Of a stretch of 64,000 bases of DNA, positions 1-11,517 are shown piece by piece; position 1 is the first letter of the stretch; each line of letters starts with the position of its first letter. Location of the stretch: assembly GCA_001632425.1 (NCBI GenBank), contig KV425617.1, positions 68,154-132,153 of the forward strand. The letters are read 5' to 3'. Below the pieces are notes generated by a model that saw only the letters and a list, made by a program, of their open reading frames with translations, made no database searches and had not been told where the DNA came from. Source of the stretch: Neolentinus lepideus HHB14362 ss-1 (lineage: Eukaryota; Basidiomycota; Agaricomycetes; Gloeophyllales; Gloeophyllaceae). Made by a program: the position numbers and the translations under genes.

Positions 1-345
1 GGTTATCTGGTCAAATATCAATATCGGTGCAGACCTCTGCCTCTTCGATTGTCTATTGGTGATCATTGATAAGTTTGGAGAGAAATTGGAATGGAAGTGT
101 TTACCAGGATGATAGGCCCTCTGAGAAATGAGGTGAAATAGCCACACAGATGCGCATTTATGCGACGCTGCTCACCTATTCATAATGGAGTGTGGCTGAA
201 GGAGACGCGGGGAAACGCAGGAGGAACCGCGGCAAAATGCTTAGTCAGCAGTAATCGCTGATCGATCTCGCGGTGCGCCAATCACTCTCACCGCAACCCA
301 ATGTAAGTCCTCACCGTAAACAAACATCCTTTGCCCTCTACCGCG
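1..345. other. Upstream non-coding stretch (PMI promoter side)
   Basis: I see no convincing coding sequence here. The stretch lies directly upstream of the mannose-6-phosphate isomerase start and presumably carries its promoter and 5' UTR. I could not identify a clear TATA box. Confidence 0.5.
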
Positions 346-1808
346 ATGACTACCGCGCCCATCTTCCGCATCGTGCCCACGACGCAAAAGTACGACTGGG
401 GAAAGAAGGGGCTCGCCTCAAAGGTCGCCCAGTTCGCCGCGGCGTCCAAGATACCTGGCTTCGAGCTCGATGAGAACGCGCCGTACGCCGAGGTGCGTGG
501 TCCTCACTGTGTCCTGTAGTACTTTGAGAAAACGATGACAGTTGTGGATGGGCACGCACCCCAGCGGCCCCTCGCGCGTCCTCGACACCAACGAGCTCTT
601 GTCCGCGCACCTCGCAAAGAACCCCCACCTGATGGGCACGCAGGTGCTGAGCAAGTACGAAGACGCCAAGGCGGGCAACATCCCCTTCCTCTTCAAAGTC
701 CTCGCGATAGAAAAGGCGCTCAGCATCCAGACGCACCCCGACAAGGAGACCGCCAAGGTGTTGCACAGGGAGAAGCCGGATATCTACAAGGGTGCGCTGA
801 TTCGTATACTTGCTGCTTAGAGATTACGGGGTGCTGACCGTCAGCCAGACGATAATCACAAACCCGAGATGGCGCTGGCCATCACCCCCTTCACCGCGCT
901 TTGTGGCTTTCTGCCTCTCCCGAAGCTCGCCTCCTACATCCGCGCCGTCCCCGAGTTCTCCTCCCTCATCCCGCCCGCCATCTCCGCGCACTTCCTCTCC
1001 CTCGCCTCCACCTCCTCCCCCGACGCCCCCGACGCCAAAGCCGCCCTGCGCGACGTCTTCTCCGCCGTTATGACCGCCTCCGACTCCCTCTTCAAGTCCG
1101 AGCTAGCTAAATTGGTGGACAGGTACAAGAAGGGAGAGGTAAAGGAAGAGGAGAGCGATGTAGTAGAGCTGGTGGTTAGGCTGGAGAGCCAGTTCCCGGG
1201 CGATATCGGCGTATTCTGCGCGTTCATGCTCAACTACGTGACGCTCGAGCCCGGGGAGGCGATCTTCCTCGCCGCCGGCGAGCCGCACGCGTACGTCTCC
1301 GGGGGTACGTCCCATCTCCCCCTCCCCTCCCCTCCCTTTCACCTCACATCCCCTCCCCTTTCGCATAGACATCATGGAGTGCATGGCCACCTCGGACAAC
1401 GTCATCCGCGCGGGGCTCACCCCCAAGCTGCGCGACATCCCGAACCTCGTCGCGGGGCTCACGTACGCCGCCGCGCCGCCCGCGAGGCACCGCGTCTTTG
1501 CGCGCGCCGCGGCCTTTGGGGCGGCGGTGGACTTGTACGACCCGCCGGTGCCGGAGTTTAGCGTTCTCCAGGTGAAGGTGTCGAGCACTGGTGGGGAGGC
1601 AGTCGGGAGAGAGACGCTCCCGCCTATCGCGGGCCCGTCGATCGCTATCGTGACGGAGGGAAGCGGGAGCCTGAGGTGGGGCGCGCAGGGGAGCAAAGAC
1701 GCGGGGGGTGTGGAGGTGGGGACGGGGCAAGTGGTATTTGTCGGCGCTGGCACGGAGGTTGAGATCAGCGGGGAAGGGATGATAGTGTATTGGGCGTTTG
1801 TTGAGTGA
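346..1808 (+). CDS. PMI40: Mannose-6-phosphate isomerase (type I PMI)
   Basis: This cytosolic zinc enzyme interconverts fructose-6-phosphate and mannose-6-phosphate. It is the entry step to GDP-mannose for protein glycosylation and wall mannans. The model has four exons: 346-492, 542-791, 849-1304 and 1369-1808. The three introns are GT-AG and the frame is kept, giving 430 residues, normal for fungal PMI. The N-terminus carries IFRIVPTTQKYDWGK and is followed by WMGTHPSGPS. The family zinc ligands are visible: Gln112 and His114 in QTHPDK, Glu139 in DDNHKPEMA, and His279 in AAGEPHAY. ATG 346 is chosen because the conserved N-terminal strand starts right after it. The identification is secure. 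Only the small exon edges could shift by a codon. Confidence 0.95.
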
Positions 1809-2101
1809 AGAGCGGGGTTCTGTTGGCCAGGGGGATTGTAGGATTTGGCAGAAGTACTAGTGAATGGAATAGATGTAATAGTAGAAACGTTAAACTTTGA
1901 TAGATCGCCAAATGATGAAGGCACGATTTGAGATTGTAATGATGATCGCTACGAAGGACGTCATGTATATGTTCCCGCGTTGTTCGCAGACTTTGATACA
2001 CAGCAAGCAAAACCAAAACCGACCAAACGCAACCCCCCAAAACGTCTACTCCAATTTGAATCAACACCGCCCGCCTATTCTCCGTCTCTATTCCTTGTTG
2101 T

Positions 2102-4461
2102 CTAGTCACGTCCATCCTCCGGCTCATCTACAGTACGCAGAACCTGCAACACCTGCTCCCGCCTCAGCCACTTGTCCTCGGGAGTAAAGTACCACGAGAG
2201 GACGGCGAAAATGGTGACACTGCCAAAGATCACGCATGCCTACGGACCAAGAGGTAAGCAAGGGCACCAAGCGAAAGAGATGAGATACGCACAAAGTTGA
2301 AGGTGTCTGCCGAGACAGGGAACGAGAACGGCGAGAGTTGAACCTGCAGAAACCAACAGTCACTCAACCGCATCAAAAAAAAGTCCCGATCACAACTTAC
2401 AGCCACGATCAACCCATTAAACAATACCGCCGCCAAATAGCACGGCTTCGCCCACCGTCCCAAGCGATACTTACTCCCCTTAAACCCATCCGGCGTCATC
2501 GTCAGCCTCAGCAGCGCAATCAAGCCGTAGGCCGCAGTGGTCGGTACGCCGCCAGCCGACACCAGACTGGTGAACGCCACTTGGCTGGGGAGGATGGTGC
2601 ACAGGATCGCAGCGCCGAAGACGAACATGACGGTCACGGCGTTGCGCGGCTGGCCGTCGGGCGTGACCTGCCCGATCCACGAGGAGAGGGGCAGCACGCC
2701 GTCGCGCGCGACGGCGAAGACGAGGCGAGACGCGGCGACGACTGCTACGCTCGTGTTCTGTATTGGTAATCGGTCAATGGGAGGGTGGTGTATAGTGATG
2801 GGTGGGACTTACTAGGACCAGACCGATGATCGCGAGGATGGTCATGAAGATACTTGGCCCCTTACCGAGCGCGAGGGCGTAGATCTGCACGAAGGGCTGT
2901 GGTGCGTCCAGAGCGAAGACAGAGTCCAGATCGGGAATACAGAAAAGGAACAGGATGGTGGTCGCGAAGCCCAAGACGCCGGTCGCGAATGCACTGGACA
3001 ATATTCCGCGAGCTGCGACCACGCTGGCGTTCTTGGTTTCCTCTGCTATGTGGCCAGATGCGTCGAAGCCGATCAAAGTACCTGCAGTGAAAAGGCTGGA
3101 GAGACGTATTGAGCAACGCGGTTACCGCTAAAAACATCAGGGAAAACTGACTACGACAGTATCCAATTCCATCCAGCAGGGGCACCCGTTCCATTATCTG
3201 CATCACATATATTATTAACCTTTCTGCAGCGAAACTCGAGCTACTCACAAGTCTGCGTAAACACTTCCTTCGCCGTCCTGAACCCATAGTTCCTTGATGC
3301 GCCAATCGGCAGCCAGATCAGACAAAGGAAAAAATCGAGCATCATTAGCCCGACAGCGAACTTGAACAAGCGGGAATACCACTTTGGTGGCATATAGTTG
3401 AGGGCGATGGCAACAAAAAACATCCCCTCCGAGATTGCCCAGATGAGAGCGCGCCAGCGGACGTTGTCATTACCAATCCCGCCAGGAAAGCTGACACCCC
3501 AAACGACAAGCTGGGAGACAACATAGTTGGCGGTAGTCTGTATATTAGGTCAGTATCTGTGTAAGAGCACTACTCGGCCATGTACCTGGCAATTTCCAGC
3601 GGCAAAGGTCATCCAAGCGGTGCACGACCACCAGGCGACGATGAAACCAAAGAACCGAGCGTACTTGGGTCCGGCGCTTTCAGCCGCCCAGATGTAGATG
3701 GAACCACTGAGAGGAAGAGCAGAGCAAATCTCCGCCAGGACGGCAGCCGTGATCCACATAAAGACCAGAGTGACCACATAGGAAGACCAAACAGCAACAG
3801 GTCCGCCTGCAAGAAGACCCAAGAAGAGGGCAGATCTAGATGCAGACGCAGATGAATTGCATGCGTTTTACCAGAGACATTTTAGGTTGCGTACCTCACT
3901 CCACCGATGAAGTTTAGAGCGGCGAAGCTGGCTGCAAAACTCTCAAACAGATGCCATGTTCGGTGCAGTTGCTATCACACGAAGATCAGAGACAGGATGC
4001 AGTACAGTAAACGTAAACCTCGAGCACCTGCTTGTATCCAAGTTTTTGCTACGAGATGCGAAACAATACGTTAGTAAGCTTTGCATAGCCTCCCGAAGGA
4101 AGCAAAACATTAGAAGATACACTGGGGCTTTCCCTACGCAGGTCTGAGCGCTGTTCAGGTTCTAACGGTGTGATCTCAACCCCATGTCCCTCGCCACCCT
4201 CCCCATTGCCAAACCCGCCGCCATGAGCGGCAGGTAAGATAGGGAAAACGGCTCGAAGACAGGGATACCCGCAGCCATTCCAGTGTCCACTAGAAATCGA
4301 CGTTACCAATGAGTAGTAATGTCTAGTTCAGCCTCATTCCCCGCTTAGGGCCTGTCCAGGTCCTCCCGTAGAAGTTTTACCAGCTGTATCTCGTCTTGGT
4401 CAACGTTTGACACGGCTTCGATCTCGTGGTCGCTCTTGCTGTCGATAGATGCAGGAGACAT
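2102..4461 (-). CDS. APC-superfamily amino acid/GABA-type permease
   Basis: This is a plasma-membrane or vacuolar transporter of the amino acid-polyamine-choline superfamily, resembling fungal GABA/choline permeases such as Uga4 and Hnm1. The exact substrate cannot be read. Diagnostic pieces in order are LGYKQVLE followed by HLFESFAASFAALNFIGG, AGGPVAVWSSYVVTLVFMW, SALPLSGSIYIWAA, GFDASGHIAEETKNAS and WIGQVTPDGQPRNAV. Many hydrophobic segments fit about 12 membrane spans. The C-terminus ends in EPEDGRD. The 5' end is the weak point. ATG 4461 opens an acidic exon ending DQDEIQL at 4381. Joining it in phase 0 to the exon at 4048 (QKLGYKQ) needs a 332-nt intron, long for this genome. Internal junctions at LNFIGGVR/SALFLG and AAGNCQ/TTANYV keep frame. 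Confidence 0.88.
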
Positions 4462-4630
4462 GTTGAATCCACAGAGATGCAATACAGAAGCAAGAGAGAG
4501 GATACAGGAAATGCTAATCGCACAAATTGCAGACGTATAAATACAGGTGCTTATGTAAGACGCCTAGTGCATGCAAGAGATGGGAGATAAGAGCGGAGCA
4601 ATGGCCGATGAGGTACGCGTTGCACATTTC

Positions 4631-7600
4631 TCAAGAGACATCAAGGAGCTGCACAAGGAGAATTTTGTCAGAGAAAGTATGGGGAATCGCTGAAGGTGCT
4701 TACAGATTTCAAACCCTTGATGAGAAGCCACTCCTCGTTGGACACATCCGCCCTGAAGTGCGTCTGGGGGAAGAAGGAAGCCACGTAATTAGCACTCGAG
4801 TCCAAGGAAGTTTCTGTAGAAATTTACCTTGAGCACGTCAATACTTTGCCGTGATATATGGCTGACGATTTCGTCCTTCTCGTCGAAGTGACGCCCGAAC
4901 ATCTTAGCAGTCTGATAGACGGCGTGCTCTATCTTGACAGCAACGCCACCCCCAGCTTGCGATTTTTTGACAACCTTGCAAGGATATGTCAGATCGCAAG
5001 ACAGCATGAATGGCATAAAATCCACTTACCTCTTGAGACTTGTGGTTGATCTCAAGCGATGTACTTGCAAAACTATCAGACCGCGAAAAGGAATAATAAC
5101 ACGGGTTATGCTCACATCTTGCCCAAAGCGATGATTTCTTTCTTCTTCGTGACCGGGTCCTGCTTCACCACGCACAAAGGTGTGCCGACACGCAAGCTCC
5201 CGTCAATGATGTCAACACCAAGGATAATAGGGTCTCGTTTGGCGAAAGCAGCGATGATCTTGAGACGACATGGCCAGACAGCCTGCGGAGCCGCGTCTCT
5301 CCGCTTCGCCTCTACGATTTCGTTATTGTAAGCCGTGAAGGCGTCGAACAAATGGTAAATGATATCAGCTATCGACCACAGTCAGCTTCATTTTCCTGAG
5401 AAGAAAGTGATGCCGCGCACCTTTGAACAGTCGAATACCCATTTCCTCTGCCAACCGTTCAGCATCGGAGTCGACAGTTACGTCGAAGCAAAGGATACAA
5501 GCCAGCTCCCGCTGCTTCTCAAGCATAGTCGCCGCACGCATAACATCTCTCTTGTGCACTGGACCAATATTGATACCGGAGACTGGGATCTTGCTGACCT
5601 TTAAGAAATCTAGCAATGCCTCCAGGGAACCAAGAGTCGACGCCTGCACGCAGACACCACGACCCGACTTGTCGATGTTGTTGAGCAAGGATGTAAGATC
5701 AGACATGACCTCCTCCATGAGCTCTTCCTCGTCATCGTCAGGACCAACAACCAAAAGGCGAGAACCGGCAATAGCTTTCTCGAGGTCCGGAGCAGCAATC
5801 TTCACCCCTAAAGCCGCTCTGACTTCTTTGTGATGTACATATTGAGACTGTGTTGTTGCAATCAGAGGTGACCCATTCCCGGCATTCACAACGGCATACC
5901 TTGATACGCAATTCCCGGAGCGGTTGCGGTGTCAACAACGCTCGGACTTGCGTGACAATAGGCCCGTTCAAACCGCACACCACAATCTTATCACCCTCGT
6001 GCAGGTAACCGTTAACCAAGACGACATCAATGGTGGTACCAAGACCTTCGATGACCTTGACCTCAAGCACAGTACATTCCAACTCGGATAGGTACATCAG
6101 GCGCTCCGACATACGTTGCTGCGTGAGGTTGACGAGGAGCGTGATCATGTCAGGGATACCTTCGCCTGTGATGGCAGACGTCGGGACTAGGGAGACATTA
6201 CGGGCGAAGTTCTTGTTCTCGTAATACAGGATGGCGTTGAGACCCTGCTCAGCGAACGCGATAATCGTCTTCTGGACACGGTCTTCAAACTCTCGCTGCA
6301 CAGAGCGCTTCTGCTTGGCCAGAGAGTCCTGGAAGGCGTTATCTGGCGTAGCTTCCCATCCGTACATACGGTCGATCTGTGTAAATATTAGCCACAGCGG
6401 TGGTCAGTTGATACTTCAATCGCACCTTGTTCAGGGCAACAATGAAAGGCGTTTTCCTGTCACGCAGTAACCGGAGCGATTCGAGTGTTTGGGGTTCAAG
6501 ACCATGCTGCACAGGAATAAGTTCAGAAGGCATCAAGAAACAGTGCAAGGCAACATACCATAATATCGACAACGAGAATAGCAATGTTACACAATGAACT
6601 ACCTCTTGAACGCAGATTCGTGAAAGATTCGTGACCAGGTGTGTCAATAATCAAAAGACCCGGAATCTTGTATTCCATTTTCCCATCCTGCGTTATGCAT
6701 TAGCGAGGATCAGATATTAATCGGAATCGATCCACCAACCTTATTCATGACAGTCGTTTTCTGCTTGATAGCATCGATGGGGAAGTACGTGGCACCGATC
6801 TGCTGCGTAATACCGCCCGCTTCGCCCTCTTGCACATTCGTTTGCCGAATCTTCCCAACATCGTGAGCATACTCTCATCCGTGCTATGACAACGCACAGC
6901 GGTACCTTATCCAACAACTTCGTCTTACCCGTATCGACGTGCCCAAGAATACAGCAAATTGGACTGCGCAAATCGTCTTTATTCCGGTTCTTCAAAGCCT
7001 CTTCGTGAGCCTTGGCCTTCCTCGCGGCAGCCTCAGCCTTCTTCTGTGCAGCCAACCGTTGCGCCTGCGTCATGTCCTCCGATTCATCAGACGATGACTC
7101 CTCTTCAGATGAGTCTTCATCCGAGACACTCTCTTCATCAGACTCCTCTTCGGATTCGGACTCTGACTCCGCCTTCGCCTTCTTTGCGGCACCGTTAGCA
7201 AGTTTCGCAGAGGCGGCTTTGACGGGAGCAGTCTTGGCTTCGGCAATAGGCTTGGCCGGAGTAGGTGCAGCGGTTACTTTCGTGGGCGCTGCCTTAGCAG
7301 CGCCGTTAGCAGCACCATTGGCTAAAAGTATTCCTCAGTTCATATCCCAGGTTCAAGAGATAATGAGTGCCTGCCTTTCGTCGCTGCGGCAGCAGGAGCA
7401 GCAGGCTTCTGCTCCTCCTCTTCATCACTGCTAACATCCCAGTCACTCTTGACGCCCTCAGGCTTCGCTAGCTTCTTGGCCTTCGTCTCCTCGTCACTCG
7501 ACGCATCCCAATCGCTCTTCACGTCATCCGCCCTCTCCTCAGTCGACTTCACCTCTTCGGGCTCCACAGGCGTCGCAGGCTCGGGTGTAACAGGCTTCGT

Positions 7601-9055
7601 CTCCGGCGCCGGCGTCGATTCCCTCGTGCTCACCGCAGCAGGACCCTTCTTCTTCCTATTATCATACACCACCTTCTTCGGCGCACTAACACTCGGCTGC
7701 TGCAATCCCTCGATCTGCACACCACTAGCCAGCAACGCCTGCTTCCGCCTCTCCGCCGCAGCCCGTTCCTCCTTCTGCTTCTTGGTGAGCAGCCGGCCCT
7801 CTTTCTTCGCCTGCTCCTTCTTCGCTTTCTCTTTCTCCTTCTTCCTCTGCTTCTCCTCTTCCTTCCGCCGCGCCTCCTCCTCCGCTTTCCTTTCTTCCTC
7901 CTCGATCCTCTTGCGCTCCTCTTCCTCCCGACGACGAGCTTCCTCCTCCAGACGCTTCTTTTCCTCCATCATCGCCTTCAGTGCGCTGATTCCCGCCGGG
8001 CCTTTCTTCTTCGTAGCAGGGGCAGGCTCTTCCTCCTTCTTGGCTGCCTTCTTCTTTTTCTTTTTCTTCTTCGCAGCATCACCTCCGGCCCCACCTTCCT
8101 CCTCTTCCTCCTCTTCATCTTTCTCAGCAGCAGCCGGTGCAGGTGTTGGAGCCTCAGGCTCAGGGGTTTTGTCGCCGTCCCCCGCTGCTGCCTTCTTGGC
8201 AGCTGCTTGAGCCTTCTTCTTAGCCTGCGAAGATGGTGTATAATAGCTCTCTTTAGAGTGGGAAGTAAAACATACCTTCTCTCGCTCTTTCTTCAGCTTC
8301 TCCTTCTCCTTTTTAGATAATACTTTCGGGCCTCCCTCCCCCTCGTCCGCGTCCTCATCATCCTTGGGAGCAGGTGACGGCGCTGCAGGGGAAGGGGCAG
8401 CTGGTGAAGGCTCGGCTGAGATATATTAATTCATGTATCATAGATAAAAGTAAGAAGTAATACGTACTAGCAGCCTCTTCGCTAGCCTCCTCCTCCTCTT
8501 CCGCTGCCTTGCCCTTTTTGCCCTTTCCCTTCTTTCCCTTCTTCCCGCCCTTCTCCTTTACGGGACCCCATTCCTCGTCCGCCAACTCTTCAGCAGTAAC
8601 TTCCTTCGGGGCAGCTTTTGGTGCTGTATCTTCTGCAGCATCCACGTCGAAATCCTCTTCGACTCTTTTGTTCTTCTTCTTCTTATCCTTCTTCGTAGTA
8701 CTTGCCTTCAGAGTAGACTAGAAGAGAAGATTAGATTACGATATGACGAATTCGTGGAGAGCGTGTACCATCAAACCACCGAAGTCTTCATTATCGTCTG
8801 GAATCTCTGGTGGATCCTCCACGGATGCGCCGAACGACGCAAATCCACCAAATCCGCCCTTCATCCCGGAACTGGCTGCAGCCTCTCCATCGGGAACATC
8901 TTCCTCCGTGTTATTGTTCGCGACTGATACACCTGCACTTTCCCTACCACAAGCATGAATCACACATCGAGATCCACGCTCGCAGACCAATGCACTCACC
9001 AGTAATCATCGTCATCCCCCTTCTTGCCCTTCTTTCCCTTATTTTTTGGCGCCAT
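4631..9055 (-). CDS. FUN12: Translation initiation factor eIF5B (IF2-like GTPase)
   Basis: This GTPase joins the 60S subunit to the 48S complex on the start codon, in the cytosol. The N-terminus starts [19 protein letters not shown] and continues as a long lysine/glutamate-rich, coiled-coil-like region (roughly 7.0-9.0 kb). The GTPase core follows: G1 in [29 protein letters not shown] across an exon junction, and NKVD-type G4 after FIVALNK. Domain II contains [20 protein letters not shown]. Domain III contains [19 protein letters not shown] and [17 protein letters not shown]. Domain IV contains [19 protein letters not shown]. The last exon is tiny (4631-4647), with a GTAAGC donor and GTGCAG acceptor, ending KGLKS-LLDVS. 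Start ATG 9055 is the first Met before the basic stretch. Several introns of 50-70 nt interrupt the gene. Confidence 0.95.
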
Positions 9056-9700
9056 TTTGCTCGAGGTTAAGCACTGCTTTTACCCGGGACCGAGGGGCTT
9101 GTATGCTAGGCGGAGGAGCGGCACCGAGGAGTGTGTGGCTGAAGAATCAGCGTTTGTTTATCGTAGTGTATCTTTTCCGAGATTTCTCAATTTAGCCGGG
9201 TCAACCCTACTCTCCGCCGTACTGCTTGCTACGCATACATCGACAATGTTATAACCGAGCTTGCCCTACGATTACCTGGACACGACATCTGATCGCGGCC
9301 AATATGATGCGTCGGGACCATAGACAAGACTCTCATTCGAGAACTTGAGGGCAATACACGAATGCTGTAGCATCGATGATGTATTATGACTCTGCAGGCA
9401 GTAATGGATACAAGGGCATGAAATGCACAGGTACCAACTGAAAACTCCAACAATTTCAATTAAGTTGCGTCTCTATTTTATCACCCAGATAATATATACA
9501 GAAGGTGCAGAAGTACTAGTCCAGAAGATGATTACAAGATCGGCACTACACCAAGATCTATTATTGATTTTTTTTGCCTATTTGCTGTGGTGAGAATGCA
9601 GAAATAAAACTGCCGCGCCGACCGCAAGCACCAGCGATCCAGCGTTAGCGTAAGTGGAATTCGCAGATGTGGCGAGTAAGAGCTGTAGGAGATCTGTCAG
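9056..9700. other. Intergenic region, eIF5B to protoglobin
   Basis: This stretch of about 650 nt lies between the eIF5B start and the protoglobin stop, both on the minus strand. It should hold the eIF5B promoter and the protoglobin 3' UTR. I see no supported gene. Confidence 0.5.
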
Positions 9701-10393
9701 TCACTTCTCCGCATTCCGTGGATATTGGATGCGCGCCTTCTTAGCTTCCGAACCCTTCGGAAGTGAGCCCGTTGCAGGATCCACGACATAATGTCTTGCA
9801 AACAAGTCGTTCTGGATCCACAAAAGCTTGTTGAACGCTCGGACAACCTTCGTCTTCGTCTGGAGATCCAAGCTTTCCTCTTCTAGCACCGTCTTCGCAA
9901 TCAGATCCTCCACCCAGCCAAGCAGCAAGCCCATATGGATGAACTCCACCCGCAACTCAGGCCTCTTCGCGCGGTGCTTGAACCCTGGCTCGCCAGTGTG
10001 CATCACGCCGACCAGATCAAGGTACCTCCAGAAGGGACTTGCGTCGCTCCAGTCCTTGTTGCTCACCAGCTTCACGAGGTACTGACCGAGGAAGTTCTTG
10101 CGGTGTTTGATGTTAGGGTGGTTTAGGGACAGCTCCTCGACACTTTGGGCGCCCGCACCAGCTTCGTCCTGTTCAGGCTGCTTGGGTAAAAATGCCTTGG
10201 CCGTGATGTCGAAGGAGAGAAGGTGTGTATAGACGGCGTCTAGGATGATGGGGAGGAGCTGGCTGAGAAGAGGGCCTGCGGCTTGGATAGCCGTACCGTC
10301 CTCATCCGTAAACTGGATAAAGGACTTGAGGTAGTGAACTCGAGAGATGAGTTCGTTGAGAGAGCGAGGATCGACGTGGGCAATCTTCGACAT
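9701..10393 (-). CDS. Protoglobin-domain protein (globin-sensor family)
   Basis: This is a 230-residue, single-exon protein resembling the stand-alone globin-sensor (protoglobin) family, which binds heme and gaseous ligands. It starts MSKIAHVDPRSLNELISRVHYLKSF. The helical pattern around residues 20-70 and 90-165 fits the family: SLNHPNIKHRKNFLGQYLVKL, then WRYLDLVGVMHTGEPGFKHR, then VEFIHMGLLLGWVEDLI. By analogy with the proximal His at the start of the GVxHTG segment, His132 is the likely heme ligand; this is an inference. There is no signal peptide, membrane segment or fused signalling domain, so it is probably cytosolic. ATG 10393 is the only in-frame Met at the conserved N-terminus. Physiological role in fungi is not established. 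Confidence 0.82.
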   Translation of the reverse strand: MSKIAHVDPRSLNELISRVHYLKSFIQFTDEDGTAIQAAGPLLSQLLPIILDAVYTHLLSFDITAKAFLPKQPEQDEAGAGAQSVEELSLNHPNIKHRKNFLGQYLVKLVSNKDWSDASPFWRYLDLVGVMHTGEPGFKHRAKRPELRVEFIHMGLLLGWVEDLIAKTVLEEESLDLQTKTKVVRAFNKLLWIQNDLFARHYVVDPATGSLPKGSEAKKARIQYPRNAEK

Positions 10394-11293
10394 GATGAGG
10401 AGTGGAGGTGTATCGTGAGCTTTTATTCTCGTTCAAGGGGATAAGTGAGAGCTCGACAGGCAGATAGCTAATATACCCATCAATAGGCTGGTCGGATCAA
10501 AAAGTGACCCCACAACTCACTGATCAGAACGATGGAAGCAGTCCGACTTGGGGTTCGGATATCTTGCATCTTCACTAGCTTATATATACGCTAACCTTAG
10601 TCCTCGCGCAATTTGCAGCAGGCCATCCGCACACGTCTCGCCAGGCCTTGACCGCATGAATCGCGCATCCAGATTCCAGACGGAACAGGGGACAGCACGA
10701 CATGCACGAAAGAAACATGAGTCGGGTAAAGCATTTCAGCGAACTTTACGGTCTGGATGGCTCCACGTGATCGGCCCTTTGAAATGCCGCCTCTCTGGTT
10801 GGACGACCCCGCACTCCGTTGTTTTCCGGTGACTGTAGCACTTCGCCGGTTCTGACCGTCGTTCGTCAATGTTGTTCTCGAACTATTGTCCCGTGGCTGA
10901 CATGCCCGACCAAAGATCGCCTGCGGTTACTCACCATTATGAGTCAAATCATGCCGCTGGCAACAGTTCGTTTCTCCCGCAATTCAGGAACATTTTCCAC
11001 AAATTTTCGCTGACGAACAGATGACTGCGTTCACAATACAAACGTTCAATACAGATGATACAACTTGTTAAGCCTCCCGAGAATAACGCAACAGAAGATC
11101 GAAGGTAAGCGCTCTCCTCTTTCCCCGCATGATGTCCGCGCACCCGTACAAATATCCGATCCACAAACGAAATTGCCCAGATTCGTGGACTATTGATGCA
11201 CGACCTATAACAGTTCATCTCAGCACAACCGCAGATAAAGATTGCCAAATAATGCTCACAGCCACACGGGTCTCTCCTGGATTGCCATACAGC
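10394..11293. other. Gene-poor region upstream of protoglobin
   Basis: About 900 nt with only short, unconvincing open frames. A TATATATA-like run near 10580 could serve the protoglobin gene. No repeat or RNA gene was recognised. Confidence 0.45.
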
Positions 11294-11410
11294 TCAGGCA
11301 ATGACGCAGTAGCTGTTCCCGCCGTCCCCGCCGTTCTCTTGCTCGACGGGGGTGGTGATCACGACATCCTCGGATGCGGCGATAGTGGTGTTGGTGGTGA
11401 ATGAGTCCAT
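11294..11410 (-). CDS. Mating pheromone precursor (farnesylated lipopeptide)
   Basis: This is a 38-codon intronless frame on the minus strand, starting MDSFTTNTTIAAS and ending NSYCVIA. It has the hallmarks of Agaricomycete a-factor-like pheromone precursors: an MDSF start, a Ser/Thr-rich leader, a charged E-Q-E-N segment before a glycine-rich peptide, and a C-terminal CaaX box (CVIA) for farnesylation, AAX removal and carboxymethylation. The mature peptide is likely about 9-11 residues ending in the modified Cys. Cleavage near GluAsn is inferred by analogy with the family. A TATA-like GCATAAAAGG lies about 100 bp upstream. Such peptides signal through STE3-type receptors in the B mating system, but no STE3 gene is visible in this window. 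It could therefore be a mating-locus outlier or a non-mating paralogue. Confidence 0.85.
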   Translation of the reverse strand: MDSFTTNTTIAASEDVVITTPVEQENGGDGGNSYCVIA

Positions 11411-11507
11411 GGCGCTTGTTAGAGCTGAGAGTGCGATTATTCACGTAAAGGCAGGCGTCGTTCCTTGGGTAGAATTCGACCTGAGGAACTGGACACGCCC
11501 AAGGCTT

Positions 11508-11517
11508 CCTTTTATGC
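11508..11517 (-). promoter_or_regulatory. TATA-like box of the pheromone gene
   Basis: GCATAAAAGG reads on the minus strand about 98 bp upstream of the pheromone ATG, a typical distance for a highly expressed short fungal gene. It was identified by sequence and position only. Confidence 0.5.

Noticed and set aside
1103..1924. 273-codon minus-strand open frame
   Set aside because: It lies antisense to well-supported PMI exons and has no recognisable domain; it arises from the GC-rich third positions of PMI.
7449..8210. 253-codon plus-strand open frame rich in Ser, Ala and Phe
   Set aside because: It is the antisense shadow of the Lys/Glu-rich N-terminal region of eIF5B.
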